Positions 25,916 to 34,495 of a stretch of DNA of 64,000 nt are shown piece by piece. The position numbers and the translations under genes were made by a program. Each line of letters opens with the position of its first letter. Position 1 is the first letter of the stretch. Source of the DNA: JADLHS01 sp964553795 (GTDB taxonomy: Bacteria; Verrucomicrobiota; Verrucomicrobiia; Limisphaerales; JADLHS01); the NCBI GenBank assembly GCA_964553795.1, contig CAZKMR010000002.1:62001-126000 (forward strand), given 5' to 3'. The notes under the pieces are model-generated. The model had not been told where the DNA came from, ran no database searches, and saw only the letters and a program-made list of their open reading frames with translations.

Positions 25916-27261
25916 ACGGAACAGGGAGCCAACACCGCATCCGTCATGCCGTGAACAATTTTTTTATCCGCCGGAACAATCGTCGCCAACACGCCGCCGA
26001 GTTGCGGCCGCGCCGCGTCCCCTTCCCCGGCAACAAAATAATAAGGACACAACCGCGCCCGGCCTTTCATCGGCACGACTTCGCTTTTCTCAAAATCAAA
26101 CCACGACGTCTCTACGAGCGACGGCTTGTGAAAGCGCTGCAACACATGCGGCGACTTCTCGAAATTCGCCAGCGCCGTGTCCACCGCTTTGGACCAATCT
26201 TCATGCGACAAATCGCTGCCGAGATAGACACCGCGCGCGCCCCAGGCGTTTTCGGAAAAACCGGACACTTTCAAAATCAAATCGCGCTCTTTCTGCGACA
26301 TCGTTTTGAGTTGTTGCCAGTCCGTCAGATTCAGTTCCGGGATCGCTGCATGCGGTGGCAACGGCGTCGGATCCACAATCCACGTGTACGGCACGAGCTG
26401 CTTCAGCCGATTCAAAAACGCTTCGCCGAGTTCCTGTCGCCAGAAGCCGTGGAGATTGCGATTCCACAACAGCGCGAACAGCATCTTTTCCTCGAACACC
26501 GGCTTCGGCGGCGGCGTCACGCGAATCTTATTCTCTGCCGCGAGTTCAAAAATCTGCGACGCGTTCGCGACATTCGACAAATCGAACAACTCGAAGAAGC
26601 GATACACGGCGTCGCCCGCGGCAAACCCGGTGTAGCTCGCATCCCGCACGGCAAAACGAGCGCCGAGTTGTTCCGCGAGCCAGTGCATTTCGGGACGATA
26701 AGTAGCCGCTTCGTCGGAAACAATTACATGAACGTGTTCGGCCTCACCGAAGATGCTCTCAAAGCCTTTCAACATCCCTGTCGTGCCGCCGAGAATCCGG
26801 CTTTCGACCTTCGACTCTCGACTCTCGACTTTTGCATAGGTCTGGTTCAACCACGCGGTCAGACCGATGCCGCCGGGAACGGAATCCAATTCCGTCACGC
26901 GCAAGCCGTCTTCGGTGATGAGCAAATCCGGTCGAATCACGCGCGGCACGTCGTTCTTGAACGCCGCCGCACGTTGCAGCGCGATCAATTCAGCGGGTTT
27001 GCCAAGATCGAGCCAGCGCGCGACCCATTCGGGCATTTTCCCTTCGGCGCTTTTGCGATAGAGCAAATTTGTGGCGCGATAGAATTGCAGCAACACGCGC
27101 CCGAGTGATTCGATTTCTTTGGCGAGTTTTTCTCCCAGTGGAAACGGCGTCGGCGTAATGCGCCATTGTTGACCCGCAAAGAGTCCATCAGGCGGAAGCT
27201 GATCGCGAATAAAGCGCGCCTGCTCGGCGGCGAGGGAATTGGTATCTGTCGTCGGTTGCAC
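25912..27261 (-). CDS. ATP-grasp-like protein of unknown substrate
   Basis: The 449-residue cytosolic protein resembles ATP-grasp ligases weakly. RPDLLITEDGLRVTELDSVPGG near residue 110-130 reads like the substrate-side region of circularly permuted ATP-grasp proteins. LILKVSGFSENAWGARGVYLG near 330 fits a lysine-bearing nucleotide-binding strand, and HVLQRFHKP follows. If correct, it would form an amide or peptide bond using ATP. Its stop overlaps the start of the hydrolase-NamZ gene, so the two are translationally coupled, which hints at peptidoglycan-peptide metabolism (inference). A short tandem repeat (KVESRESKVESR) is inserted near residue 145-155. Confidence 0.5.
   Translation of the reverse strand: MQPTTDTNSLAAEQARFIRDQLPPDGLFAGQQWRITPTPFPLGEKLAKEIESLGRVLLQFYRATNLLYRKSAEGKMPEWVARWLDLGKPAELIALQRAAAFKNDVPRVIRPDLLITEDGLRVTELDSVPGGIGLTAWLNQTYAKVESRESKVESRILGGTTGMLKGFESIFGEAEHVHVIVSDEAATYRPEMHWLAEQLGARFAVRDASYTGFAAGDAVYRFFELFDLSNVANASQIFELAAENKIRVTPPPKPVFEEKMLFALLWNRNLHGFWRQELGEAFLNRLKQLVPYTWIVDPTPLPPHAAIPELNLTDWQQLKTMSQKERDLILKVSGFSENAWGARGVYLGSDLSHEDWSKAVDTALANFEKSPHVLQRFHKPSLVETSWFDFEKSEVVPMKGRARLCPYYFVAGEGDAARPQLGGVLATIVPADKKIVHGMTDAVLAPCSV
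26801..26834. repeat. Short tandem repeat (TCGACTCTCGACT type) inside the ATP-grasp-like gene
   Basis: Imperfect 6-8-base units of the form TTCGAC and TCTCGAC repeat across 26801-26834. They encode the serine/glutamate/arginine-rich stretch KVESRESKVESR between two conserved-looking segments. Similar GAGTCGAAAGTCGAGAG strings are, to my recollection, frequent in genomes of this phylum. Confidence 0.6.
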
Positions 27262-27351
27262 AGGCTTCCACCGTAGGGGAAGCGCATCAGAGCGTCAAAA
27301 TTGAATGTTGTGACAGCGCCTCAGCAGTAAGCTGTCGCGGTTTTCGAGCAA

Positions 27352-28089
27352 ATGATGATTGCCCTTGATACTGACTTGGACTATCACGAATCGAAATCTG
27401 ACGTCTTTCGCGGCTCTATCCCGACAACGTCAGTTGACCTTTCAACCAAGATGCAAACGGCGCTTGCCATCCTGTTTGTCGTTTGCCCTTTGGCTGCCTT
27501 AACCTTTTTCGTGCGACTCGCCTGCGCCCAGTTTTCCAATACCGTGGCCGAACAAGTAAAAAAACGTCCCGTCATCCACGGCATCTGGGGTCTGTTCGCC
27601 TTGGGCGGCATAATGATGGTGGTTTGGGTTTTAAACCCCGGCCTATGGCCACCGGACTGGTTAGAGCGTCGCTCCCAACGACGACTCCTGGCGGAACGAG
27701 TCCAAGCTGCCGGCGGTTGGGACGCCGTTAAACGCGATTGCGCATCGCTCGTCGAGAATCACTCCACTGAGCCATTTTCCTGGTTTCGCGGTGGCAGCAC
27801 TAATCCTTTGCCCCAAGCACTCGCCGCTCTGAAACCAATAGAAATTCGTTATTACCCACCAGAGATGCTACGTAACACCCAGCACGAGACCACCGCTGAA
27901 GTTATCCGCATCCGACTGTTCGGGTTGCCTTCGACCGGGGGTAATGCCATTCCCTATTTTGGACTTGAGGTGGTTTGCGGGACGAATGCGAGCGCCTACG
28001 AACCACAGCGCGGCTCCCGCGGCGGTGTTCCCGGCAACCGACACTCTACCTTCCGAAAAATCACAGACAACGTCTTCGAGATTTATTGA
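27352..28089 (+). CDS. Membrane protein of unknown function
   Basis: The protein has up to 245 residues; the first 33 may not be translated, since a second ATG at 27451 (MQTALAILFVV) starts directly with a membrane helix. Two hydrophobic helices lie near 34-58 and 78-100. They are followed by a soluble domain (VQAAGGWDAVKRDCASLVENH, then ALAALKPIEIRYYPPEM and PYFGLEVVCG). I do not recognise a named family. It stands alone between the ATP-grasp-like gene (divergent) and the dipeptidase gene (convergent, 15 bases). Confidence 0.6.
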   Translation: MMIALDTDLDYHESKSDVFRGSIPTTSVDLSTKMQTALAILFVVCPLAALTFFVRLACAQFSNTVAEQVKKRPVIHGIWGLFALGGIMMVVWVLNPGLWPPDWLERRSQRRLLAERVQAAGGWDAVKRDCASLVENHSTEPFSWFRGGSTNPLPQALAALKPIEIRYYPPEMLRNTQHETTAEVIRIRLFGLPSTGGNAIPYFGLEVVCGTNASAYEPQRGSRGGVPGNRHSTFRKITDNVFEIY

Positions 28090-28104
28090 ACGCCGAATAG
28101 CAGA

Positions 28105-29337
28105 TTACTCTTTCCACTCCCTCGCCACCTTCTCCGCCGCGCGCATGACGCGGAGCACATTCAGCCCGGCAATTTTCTTCACGTCATCTTTGGTGTAGCC
28201 GCGGCGCAGCAATTCCGCCAACAAATCCGGATACTTGGACACGTCTTCCAATCCCTTCGGCGGACCGCTGAATCCGTCAAAGTCCGAGCCGATGCCGATG
28301 TAATCCACGCCGACCACTTTGCGAATGTGATCAATGTGATTCACGACGTCGCTCAAGCTGGCGGCGTTGGGATCGGGATTCGCGGCCCGCCAATCGGCCA
28401 ACGCGGCATTGATAGCCGCGCGATCTTCACCGTGAATTCCCGCCAACCGACTGCGTTCCGCTCGCACGCGCTCGAAGTAAGCGCGATCGCGTTCAACCAC
28501 GTACGCCGGCAGGAAACAAACCATCACCACGCCGCCGTTCGCTGCTGTCAGTTTCAGAACGTCATCCGGCACATTGCGCACGTGATTGCAAAGCGCGCGG
28601 GCCGACGAGTGCGAGAAAATCACCGGCGCTTTCGACACCGCCAACGCATCGCGCATCACGTCATCCGTTACGTGCGACAAATCCACGAGCATCCCGAGAC
28701 GATTCATCTCGCGCACTACATCTTTGCCAAACTCAGTCAGACCGCGATGTTGCGCTTCATCGCCGGCGGCATCGGCCCAGTCCGTATTCTTCGTATGCGT
28801 CAACGTCATGTAACGCGCGCCGAGTTGATACATCATGCGCAACGTGGCGAGCGAGTTGTTGATGGAATGACCGCCCTCCATGCCAATGAGCGACGCGATG
28901 CGGCCCTTTTTGTGAATGCGCACCACATCATCTGCCGTCAGCGCGATCTCAAACGTCTTCGGATACCGCTCACACATGCGATACACGACGTCAATTTGCT
29001 CAATCGTCGCCTGCACCGCTTCCGGTCCGGACAGTCGCGTCGGCACGTAAACCGACCAGAATTGCCCGCCGAGTCCGCCCGCGCGCAAGCGCGGAATGTC
29101 CGTGTGCATCGTGGGCTTCAGCTCGGCGGTGTCGTGCTCCAGATCAATGCCGTCGAAATCCGTTTTGCGATCGCGATATTGCCACGGCACGTCGTTGTGC
29201 CCGTCAATCAACGGGACTTGCTTGAGGATGCGTCGCGCCTCGGCGAGGTAACGATCCGGTTTATCCGCGGCAATAGAGGAAACCAGCGTCACGGCGAGGA
29301 ACGCGATGATGGCAATGGCAAAAAAGGTGATACGCAC
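28105..29337 (-). CDS. Membrane dipeptidase, peptidase family M19, exported
   Basis: The 410-residue renal-dipeptidase-type zinc enzyme cleaves dipeptides, often including D-amino acids. A signal peptide (FFAIAIIAFLAVTLVSSIAA) is present. Metal-site motifs are LIDGHNDVP (HxD) near 44, GMEGGHSI (Glu ligand) near 145, VDLSHVTDD near 205, FSHSSAR near 225 and GIGSDFDG near 340. Length and motif order are standard. It probably acts in the periplasm on peptides released from protein or peptidoglycan, consistent with the hydrolase-NamZ gene nearby. Confidence 0.93.
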   Translation of the reverse strand: MRITFFAIAIIAFLAVTLVSSIAADKPDRYLAEARRILKQVPLIDGHNDVPWQYRDRKTDFDGIDLEHDTAELKPTMHTDIPRLRAGGLGGQFWSVYVPTRLSGPEAVQATIEQIDVVYRMCERYPKTFEIALTADDVVRIHKKGRIASLIGMEGGHSINNSLATLRMMYQLGARYMTLTHTKNTDWADAAGDEAQHRGLTEFGKDVVREMNRLGMLVDLSHVTDDVMRDALAVSKAPVIFSHSSARALCNHVRNVPDDVLKLTAANGGVVMVCFLPAYVVERDRAYFERVRAERSRLAGIHGEDRAAINAALADWRAANPDPNAASLSDVVNHIDHIRKVVGVDYIGIGSDFDGFSGPPKGLEDVSKYPDLLAELLRRGYTKDDVKKIAGLNVLRVMRAAEKVAREWKE

Positions 29338-29532
29338 GCGAAAACTGTGTCAGCCTGCGCCGCCGGTAGCACGCGGAATTTATACACATAACCATGCGCT
29401 CCCTGCCGACCACCGATTTGCATAACCGAACACGAATTGCGCGAATGATCGTAATAAAATTCGCGTCAACTTGTTCTCAAATCCGTGGCTGGTCCGGCTC
29501 CAGGAGTGCTCGGCGGCGGGTTAACTTTCTGC

Positions 29533-32072
29533 TCAAGGAGCGAACGGACCTTTGCCCGCGCCGGCATGCGTGGTCACCAGCGTTTGCACGGCAGCCGCAT
29601 CGTCCAACGTGTAAGCATACGGCGGCGGATTCAGCCCGATGGGATCAGTGCCGGAATCCGTCAGCACATCACTGCCGTCAATCAACACCAGCGTGCCGCC
29701 GGTGTTGTGATTGTAAGCGGTCGTGAACGTACATGAGTTCGTGATATTTCCCGTGGCGCGCAGCAAACCAGAGTTGCCACTCGTGATGATGAGTTCCCAC
29801 GGATTCTGGATATTTTCGTAGTGATTTTTTTCCACCAACACTTCGGCATTGAGCCGGGTGCGCGTGGCATAATTATTGCCCGGACTGTTGAGATAGTTGT
29901 TGAAGAAATGCACGCGACCATAACGCACCGACGGCATGCGTTCCTTGGCGAGATCGCCATACCAGTTGTGATGAAACGTCACATGCAACTTGCCCATGTC
30001 CGTGGTATCGCCGTCGTCACCGCCAATCAGATTCACGTTCTCGTGACCGTTGGGCGCGGTGTAATAAAACCGACACCACGAAACCGTGATGAAATCCGCT
30101 TCGCGCGTCGCGTCCACCAAGCCGTCCTGCGAATNNNNNNNNNNNNNNNNNNNNNNNNNNNNNNNNNNNNNNNNNNNNNNNNNNNNNNNNNNNNNNNNNN
30201 NNNNNNNNNNNNNNNNNNNNNNNNNNNNNNNNNNGAAACCGTGATGAAATCCGCTTCGCGCGTCGCGTCCACCAAGCCGTCCTGCGAATCGTAAATCGTG
30301 CAATGATCAATCCACACGTGACCGCCGCCGTTCTTGATGGTAATCGCGTCGTCTTCGCCGTAACCGCTCGGATTCGTGATGTGCAGATTGCGAAGGATGA
30401 TATTCGTCGCGTTATAGACCGTTGAACCCTGGAAACCGAAAATCCCGATACAACCGATCAACGTCGCATCCGTGCCGAGCCCGATGATGGTTTTGTTGCC
30501 ATACAAATAGGTGTTGCCGTTGTCGCGCAGCGTGATCGTGCCGTCCACATAAATGATGCGTGGCTCGAGTCCGGAGACGGCGGACAGAAAGCCCGCGAGA
30601 TTCGTGACCACCACGATGTCGGACGTATTGCCGCCGCCGGTGATGGGTCCGGGAACTGACGCGTAGCCCATATGTTGGAACATCGAGTTCGCGCCGCCGC
30701 CTTCCGACGCCAACGAGAAGAACCGCTGCGATTCCAGCGGCGCAATCGTGTTGGTCCACGCCCCCATTCCACTGCCATCAAACGTATTCGTCGCGATGGG
30801 TGTCCACGCATTCAACGGCTGCGTGGCATCCGTCGAAGTGAGCACCCGATATTCAGCGTTGGCCGCGCCTTGCCCACGCAGGACGAAATTGTTCGCCAGC
30901 GCCAGCGTTTCAGTGATGACCGGCGCACTGCCCGCTCCGGCATCGGGATCTTTTGTAACATAAAGATTGCCCGCGACACCCGGAGTTAAACCAAGGCTAC
31001 TTGTAGCCGTGATCTCAAAGCCCTTGCCGACCGTGTCGAAACTCAAATCATCAAACACCACGCGCCCATCCGGTCCGCTGAGACGCGTCAATGTGCCGTT
31101 CAAATTGCCGCTGCCGGCGGTGAGACTGAGCGTGACCGGCACGCCATTCGTCGGAACGAGCACGCCGCCGGGATTGAGCACATTCACAATCACCGGATGA
31201 AGTTGCTGCCCCACGAAGGAAACCTGTTGCAATTGACCGAAGCCCAATTGCGTCGCCACCAGCGGTCCACCGGTCGGCGTGACCTCCGCCCAGGTTTGAC
31301 CGATGCGAATCTCATCCACACTGACATGCGGACCGCGACACAACGTCAAGCGACCCATGACGCGCGTGCCGTCAGTGCCCGCGCTGGTGGACACGAAATT
31401 CGCCGGATCTTCCGCGCCGCCGGTCGTCGCGGGATTAACCCAGACCGTGACGACATCATTCCCCGCCCCTTCCACGTATTCATACTTCGCAATCACCAGA
31501 ACCGTGCTCAACCCGATGTCCGCGCCATCGCCCGTGCTGAAGAATGCGGTACTCGGCGACGTCGGGCCGCCGGGATATTTGATCGCGCCGACTTTGATGC
31601 CACCGCTGTTCAGCAGATTGACGCCAAACATCTGACTGCTGTTGGCGGTGCGCCCAATCGTGAGCAACGGCGTACCTTCGCCGCTTGTCGCCAACCCGGT
31701 CGAACTTTCAACGCGCAACAAAAACGAGCAATACAACACGCCGCTGGATTGCTCGGCCCACGCACCAGCCGAAGTGCGCACGCCATCGAAAGACGCCGTG
31801 GTGGCAGCGCTATGCATGCGATTGCCGATGCCTGTTTCAATGCCCACATGATCGAGCGTGCCCGCGCCGATGGTGAGTTGGCTCTTGCCGTTTTCCCAGG
31901 CCGGAGCGCCCGCGGGATCGCCGAGTTCCTGGCCATCCGGATAATCAAAGCCCTCGTAAAACAACAGCGCCGCGTGCGCGGGCCCCAACGCCAGCGCGAG
32001 CAGGAGCACGAGCAGCGCTTTGCCGCTCAACCAGGCGAGCGGCGAACGAAACTTAGTAATGGGTGTTTTCAT
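29533..32072 (-). CDS. Secreted pectate lyase, family PL1, with LamG-like and Ig-like N-terminal domains (split by a false gap)
   Basis: As given, the frame breaks at the N run 30135-30234. Removing the N run and one copy of the 55-base duplicated flank restores one frame of 794 residues. Order: signal peptide (1-34, LLVLLLALALGPAHA), LamG-like domain 35-270 (LLFYEGFDYPDG to VDEIRIGQTWAEVTP), Ig-like domain about 275-380, a fibronectin-like segment, then PL1 from about 465. Lyase motifs are VWIDHCTIYDSQDGLVDA and KERMPSVRYGRVHFFNNY, which contains the RxPxxR catalytic motif. It would cleave polygalacturonate by beta-elimination outside the cell. Its N-terminal domain is shared with the sensor kinase at 44836-46362. 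Confidence 0.9.
30079..30289. other. Scaffold gap flanked by duplicated contig ends
   Basis: The 55 bases 30080-30134 before the 100-N run are repeated at 30235-30289 directly after it (both start GAAACCGTGATG and end CCGTCCTGCGAAT). The two contigs therefore overlap and no DNA is missing. Collapsing 155 bases joins the two parts of the pectate lyase gene in one frame. Confidence 0.93.
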
Positions 32073-32194
32073 CGATTGTAGGGTTGATGATTCACTTCGG
32101 GATGAGTTATGGATGAAAATGGGTCTGGTTGAACGAGGTCACGATTGCGGGCGTCCTCGCCACAACCAACCATTCGGCTCAACCACACGAGAAA

Positions 32195-32770
32195 TCATTC
32201 ACTGGCTTTAGCGGCGGTCACTGGCGTGAAGCGAATCGCATCGGCGTACCAGCGCGATTCCTTGGTCAACGTGCCGCTCACATACGTAAACGTCAGCGTG
32301 GGCGTCGCGGTCGCGGTGGTGATATTGCCCAGCGTCGTCCACCGGTCCGCGCCCGTATTTTGAAACGCCGGGGAATTCGTAGGAATCGTGCTCGCCGAAA
32401 CACCCTCGGCTGCAATTGCCACTATCAGGTCCGACGCCGCGCCGTGCGTGCTGCTGGTGCTGAACGTCACTTCCACCTGGTAAGTCTGACCCGCTGCCAA
32501 TCCCGACGGCATCACTTTGAACGCCGGGGCGGGAACATTCGTCGTGCAAATGGAAACGTTCGTGGCCGCGAGCTTCGTGGTTCGGGACACGCGCGATTTA
32601 TTTTTGCTGTCATCCCACTTGCCGCTCAGTTCCGTCCAGACGGGATTTCGCGCGCCGTCGGCTGTGCGACTTTCAACGATCACGGCATCCGCCGCAAAGC
32701 AGTTTGCGGCAGCAATCGTCACCAAGGTGGTTAATCCAATAATTTTGATCTGCTGGGTCGTATTATTCAT
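32195..32770 (-). CDS. Secreted protein with golvesin/xanthan-lyase-type carbohydrate-associated domain
   Basis: The protein has 191 residues from the ATG at 32770; the frame extends to 32875 without a plausible leader. A signal peptide (IIGLTTLVTIAAANCFA) precedes one beta-rich domain. GKWDDSKNKSR at its start, GQTYQVEVTFSTS in the middle and RWYADAIRFTPV at the end match the pattern of golvesin C-terminal-like domains, which occur on polysaccharide-degrading proteins. It has no catalytic motif. It lies just upstream of the PL1 lyase gene on the same strand, 122 bases away, and may bind or present pectic substrate (inference). Confidence 0.7.
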   Translation of the reverse strand: MNNTTQQIKIIGLTTLVTIAAANCFAADAVIVESRTADGARNPVWTELSGKWDDSKNKSRVSRTTKLAATNVSICTTNVPAPAFKVMPSGLAAGQTYQVEVTFSTSSTHGAASDLIVAIAAEGVSASTIPTNSPAFQNTGADRWTTLGNITTATATPTLTFTYVSGTLTKESRWYADAIRFTPVTAAKASE

Positions 32771-33119
32771 TTTACAAAGAATCTGTTCGCTTATTGTGCG
32801 CTCGCTTGCGGGGACAAGAAATGTGTCCCCAATCGCGGGCTCGGGAAGGAGGCAAATGGTTGCAATTCGTTTCATGCTTCAGGCTGTGAAACGGAGTTAA
32901 CCTCAAAACCCGGTGCCCCGCCTAGCTGGACAAGTGCTTAGCTGTACAGATGTACAGGGGGAGAGCCGGAGACTGTTGAAGACTCAGAAAACAGTGACGC
33001 TCAACGCGGTGGAAGACGTAGCAGCCCCCATATCGGAGGTTCTTTCACAATTCAGAAATTGAGAAAAGAGCGCCGCGGTCGCCGTGAACGACCTCCGATT
33101 CATTTCCCGGCCAGTCCGT
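32771..33119. other. Intergenic region between the golvesin-like and PL10 genes
   Basis: About 350 bases hold the downstream end of the PL10 transcript and the promoter of the golvesin-like gene. A short palindromic stretch CTGTACAGATGTACAG lies near 32944-32959 and could be an operator. ATCGGAGGT and ACCTCCGAT form a widely spaced inverted repeat. No gene is visible. Confidence 0.45.
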
Positions 33120-34277
33120 TTATTTGCTCGCCGGAGTTGCCTCGGACGAGGCTTTGGAAGTCGGCGCTATCTGATGCTTGGCCAACCACCGGGGATAATC
33201 GCGGTTCAAGAGAGATTCCGCCCAGTCGCCGTAGAATGCATAACCGCCGCGGCGCTCGCGTTCGATTTCGCTCAACGAGTAACGCACGATCTTGTCGCGC
33301 CCGGTGAAGATCGGCCGGTTTGAACCCAGTTCGTAAAACCGTGCCCACAGCGGACCGGCCTTGGAATCGGGCGTGACCCAACCGTCCCGCTTGCCATCGG
33401 CTTGCGTGCCGCGTTCGTAACGGAGGCCGGTGATGGTGACGGATTTCAACCACGACACTGCGCCCTCAATCGCGGCGATGATCTCGGGCGTCGGCGATTC
33501 GATCTGCATCAAAAAGCGCACGATGCCGACGCTCTCCGCGCCGGACAACGACGGGATTTCGTAATTGCGCGCCCACGCTGGCGCGAGAGTTTTTTCGTCG
33601 TGCTGCGCGCACCACGCAGTGAGTTTGCCGTCCTGTTTGATCTGCGTGCGCAGGATGCAATCAATTCCCTTGGCCACCGCAGCCGATGCTTCCGCGCGCC
33701 GCTCCGAGTCCACAAAATCATACGGCGACTGACCAGCGGCGACATCGCGCAACAACGTCAGCGCATGAATCATCGCGCCATCGTTGTAAGTGATGTGGGA
33801 ATAATAGCCTTCGCGCAGCGGAAAAAACTGCGGCCAACCACCATTCGGATATTGCGCCGCCAAAAGATAATCCACGCCGCGCAGGAATGACTGACGATAT
33901 TTTTCCTCGCCCGTAGCCTGCGCGACACGCGCAAGAAACTCCATTGGCCGGGTCGTGGCGTCATTATCGAGACTGTTGGCGCGACCGCCACGCGCTGCGT
34001 CCGCGAGCGATTGCGGCGTCGGCTTTGCCGCAAAATCCACGCTCTTGGGCCAGCCACCGACCGGCGATTGATATTGCAACAGATTGTCCGCCACACGCCG
34101 CGCTTCCTCCGTCGCATACCATTCCGCTTTCTGACGCAGATAAAAATCGCCCCACCGAGTTCGTCGCTCAGACGCGTTGGTTTCCTGAGCATGAACAATC
34201 AAAGTCGGCAGCAGAGCGTAGTTCAGAACTAAGAAGATTACCGCACGGCGCGGCTGGATCGAAAGCGCGTGAGCCAT
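33120..34277 (-). CDS. Secreted pectate lyase, family PL10
   Basis: The protein has 385 residues from the ATG at 34277, which gives a signal peptide (RRAVIFLVLNYALLPTLIVHA). The frame is open to 34457 only because an interspersed repeat there happens to be free of stops. PL10 features are LLQYQSPVGGWPKSVDF near 50, SLDNDATTRPMEFL, LLAAQYPNGGWPQFFPL near 120, YYSHITYNDGAM and GPLWARFYELGSNRPIFTGRD near 310. The last is the conserved C-terminal block with the calcium and substrate region. The enzyme depolymerises polygalacturonate in an alpha/alpha-barrel fold and complements the PL1 enzyme nearby. Confidence 0.9.
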   Translation of the reverse strand: MAHALSIQPRRAVIFLVLNYALLPTLIVHAQETNASERRTRWGDFYLRQKAEWYATEEARRVADNLLQYQSPVGGWPKSVDFAAKPTPQSLADAARGGRANSLDNDATTRPMEFLARVAQATGEEKYRQSFLRGVDYLLAAQYPNGGWPQFFPLREGYYSHITYNDGAMIHALTLLRDVAAGQSPYDFVDSERRAEASAAVAKGIDCILRTQIKQDGKLTAWCAQHDEKTLAPAWARNYEIPSLSGAESVGIVRFLMQIESPTPEIIAAIEGAVSWLKSVTITGLRYERGTQADGKRDGWVTPDSKAGPLWARFYELGSNRPIFTGRDKIVRYSLSEIERERRGGYAFYGDWAESLLNRDYPRWLAKHQIAPTSKASSEATPASK

Positions 34278-34289
34278 TTGCGTCCAGGT

Positions 34290-34388
34290 CGCCTGAAGGG
34301 CGACAAGAATACCGCCCAGGGTTGTTTGCGCGAAGCGCAAGCTACCCTGGGTCAACGTCCCCCAACGTATCGCGCCCTGAAAGGGCGC
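34290..34388. repeat. Structured interspersed repeat upstream of the PL10 lyase gene
   Basis: Outer hairpins of the GCCCT-GAA-AGGGC kind lie at both ends (around 34290-34302, imperfect, and 34372-34388, 7-bp stem GCGCCCT/AGGGCGC). Between them is a nested hairpin: CCCAGGG (34315-34321) pairs with CCCTGGG (34345-34351) around an inner TTGCGC-GAA-GCGCAA stem. The element has no stop in the PL10 frame, which creates a false N-terminal extension. It resembles dispersed repeats I know from Verrucomicrobia and Planctomycetes genomes. Confidence 0.7.
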
Positions 34389-34495
34389 AAGAGGCGTCGC
34401 TGACCGGACCGGTTTTCGAAGTCGTTCAGCCTGGAGTTGGAGTTTGGAATGCGTCATTCGACTCAGAGCTTAATGCAACTTTCGCCTCGCGTCAC

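Noticed and set aside
28327..29391. 354-residue plus-strand frame opposite the M19 dipeptidase
   Set aside because: Shadow of the dipeptidase gene; low-complexity, arginine-rich translation without family features.
34278..34457. N-terminal extension of the PL10 lyase
   Set aside because: It is encoded by an interspersed repeat and precedes a good signal peptide that starts at 34277.
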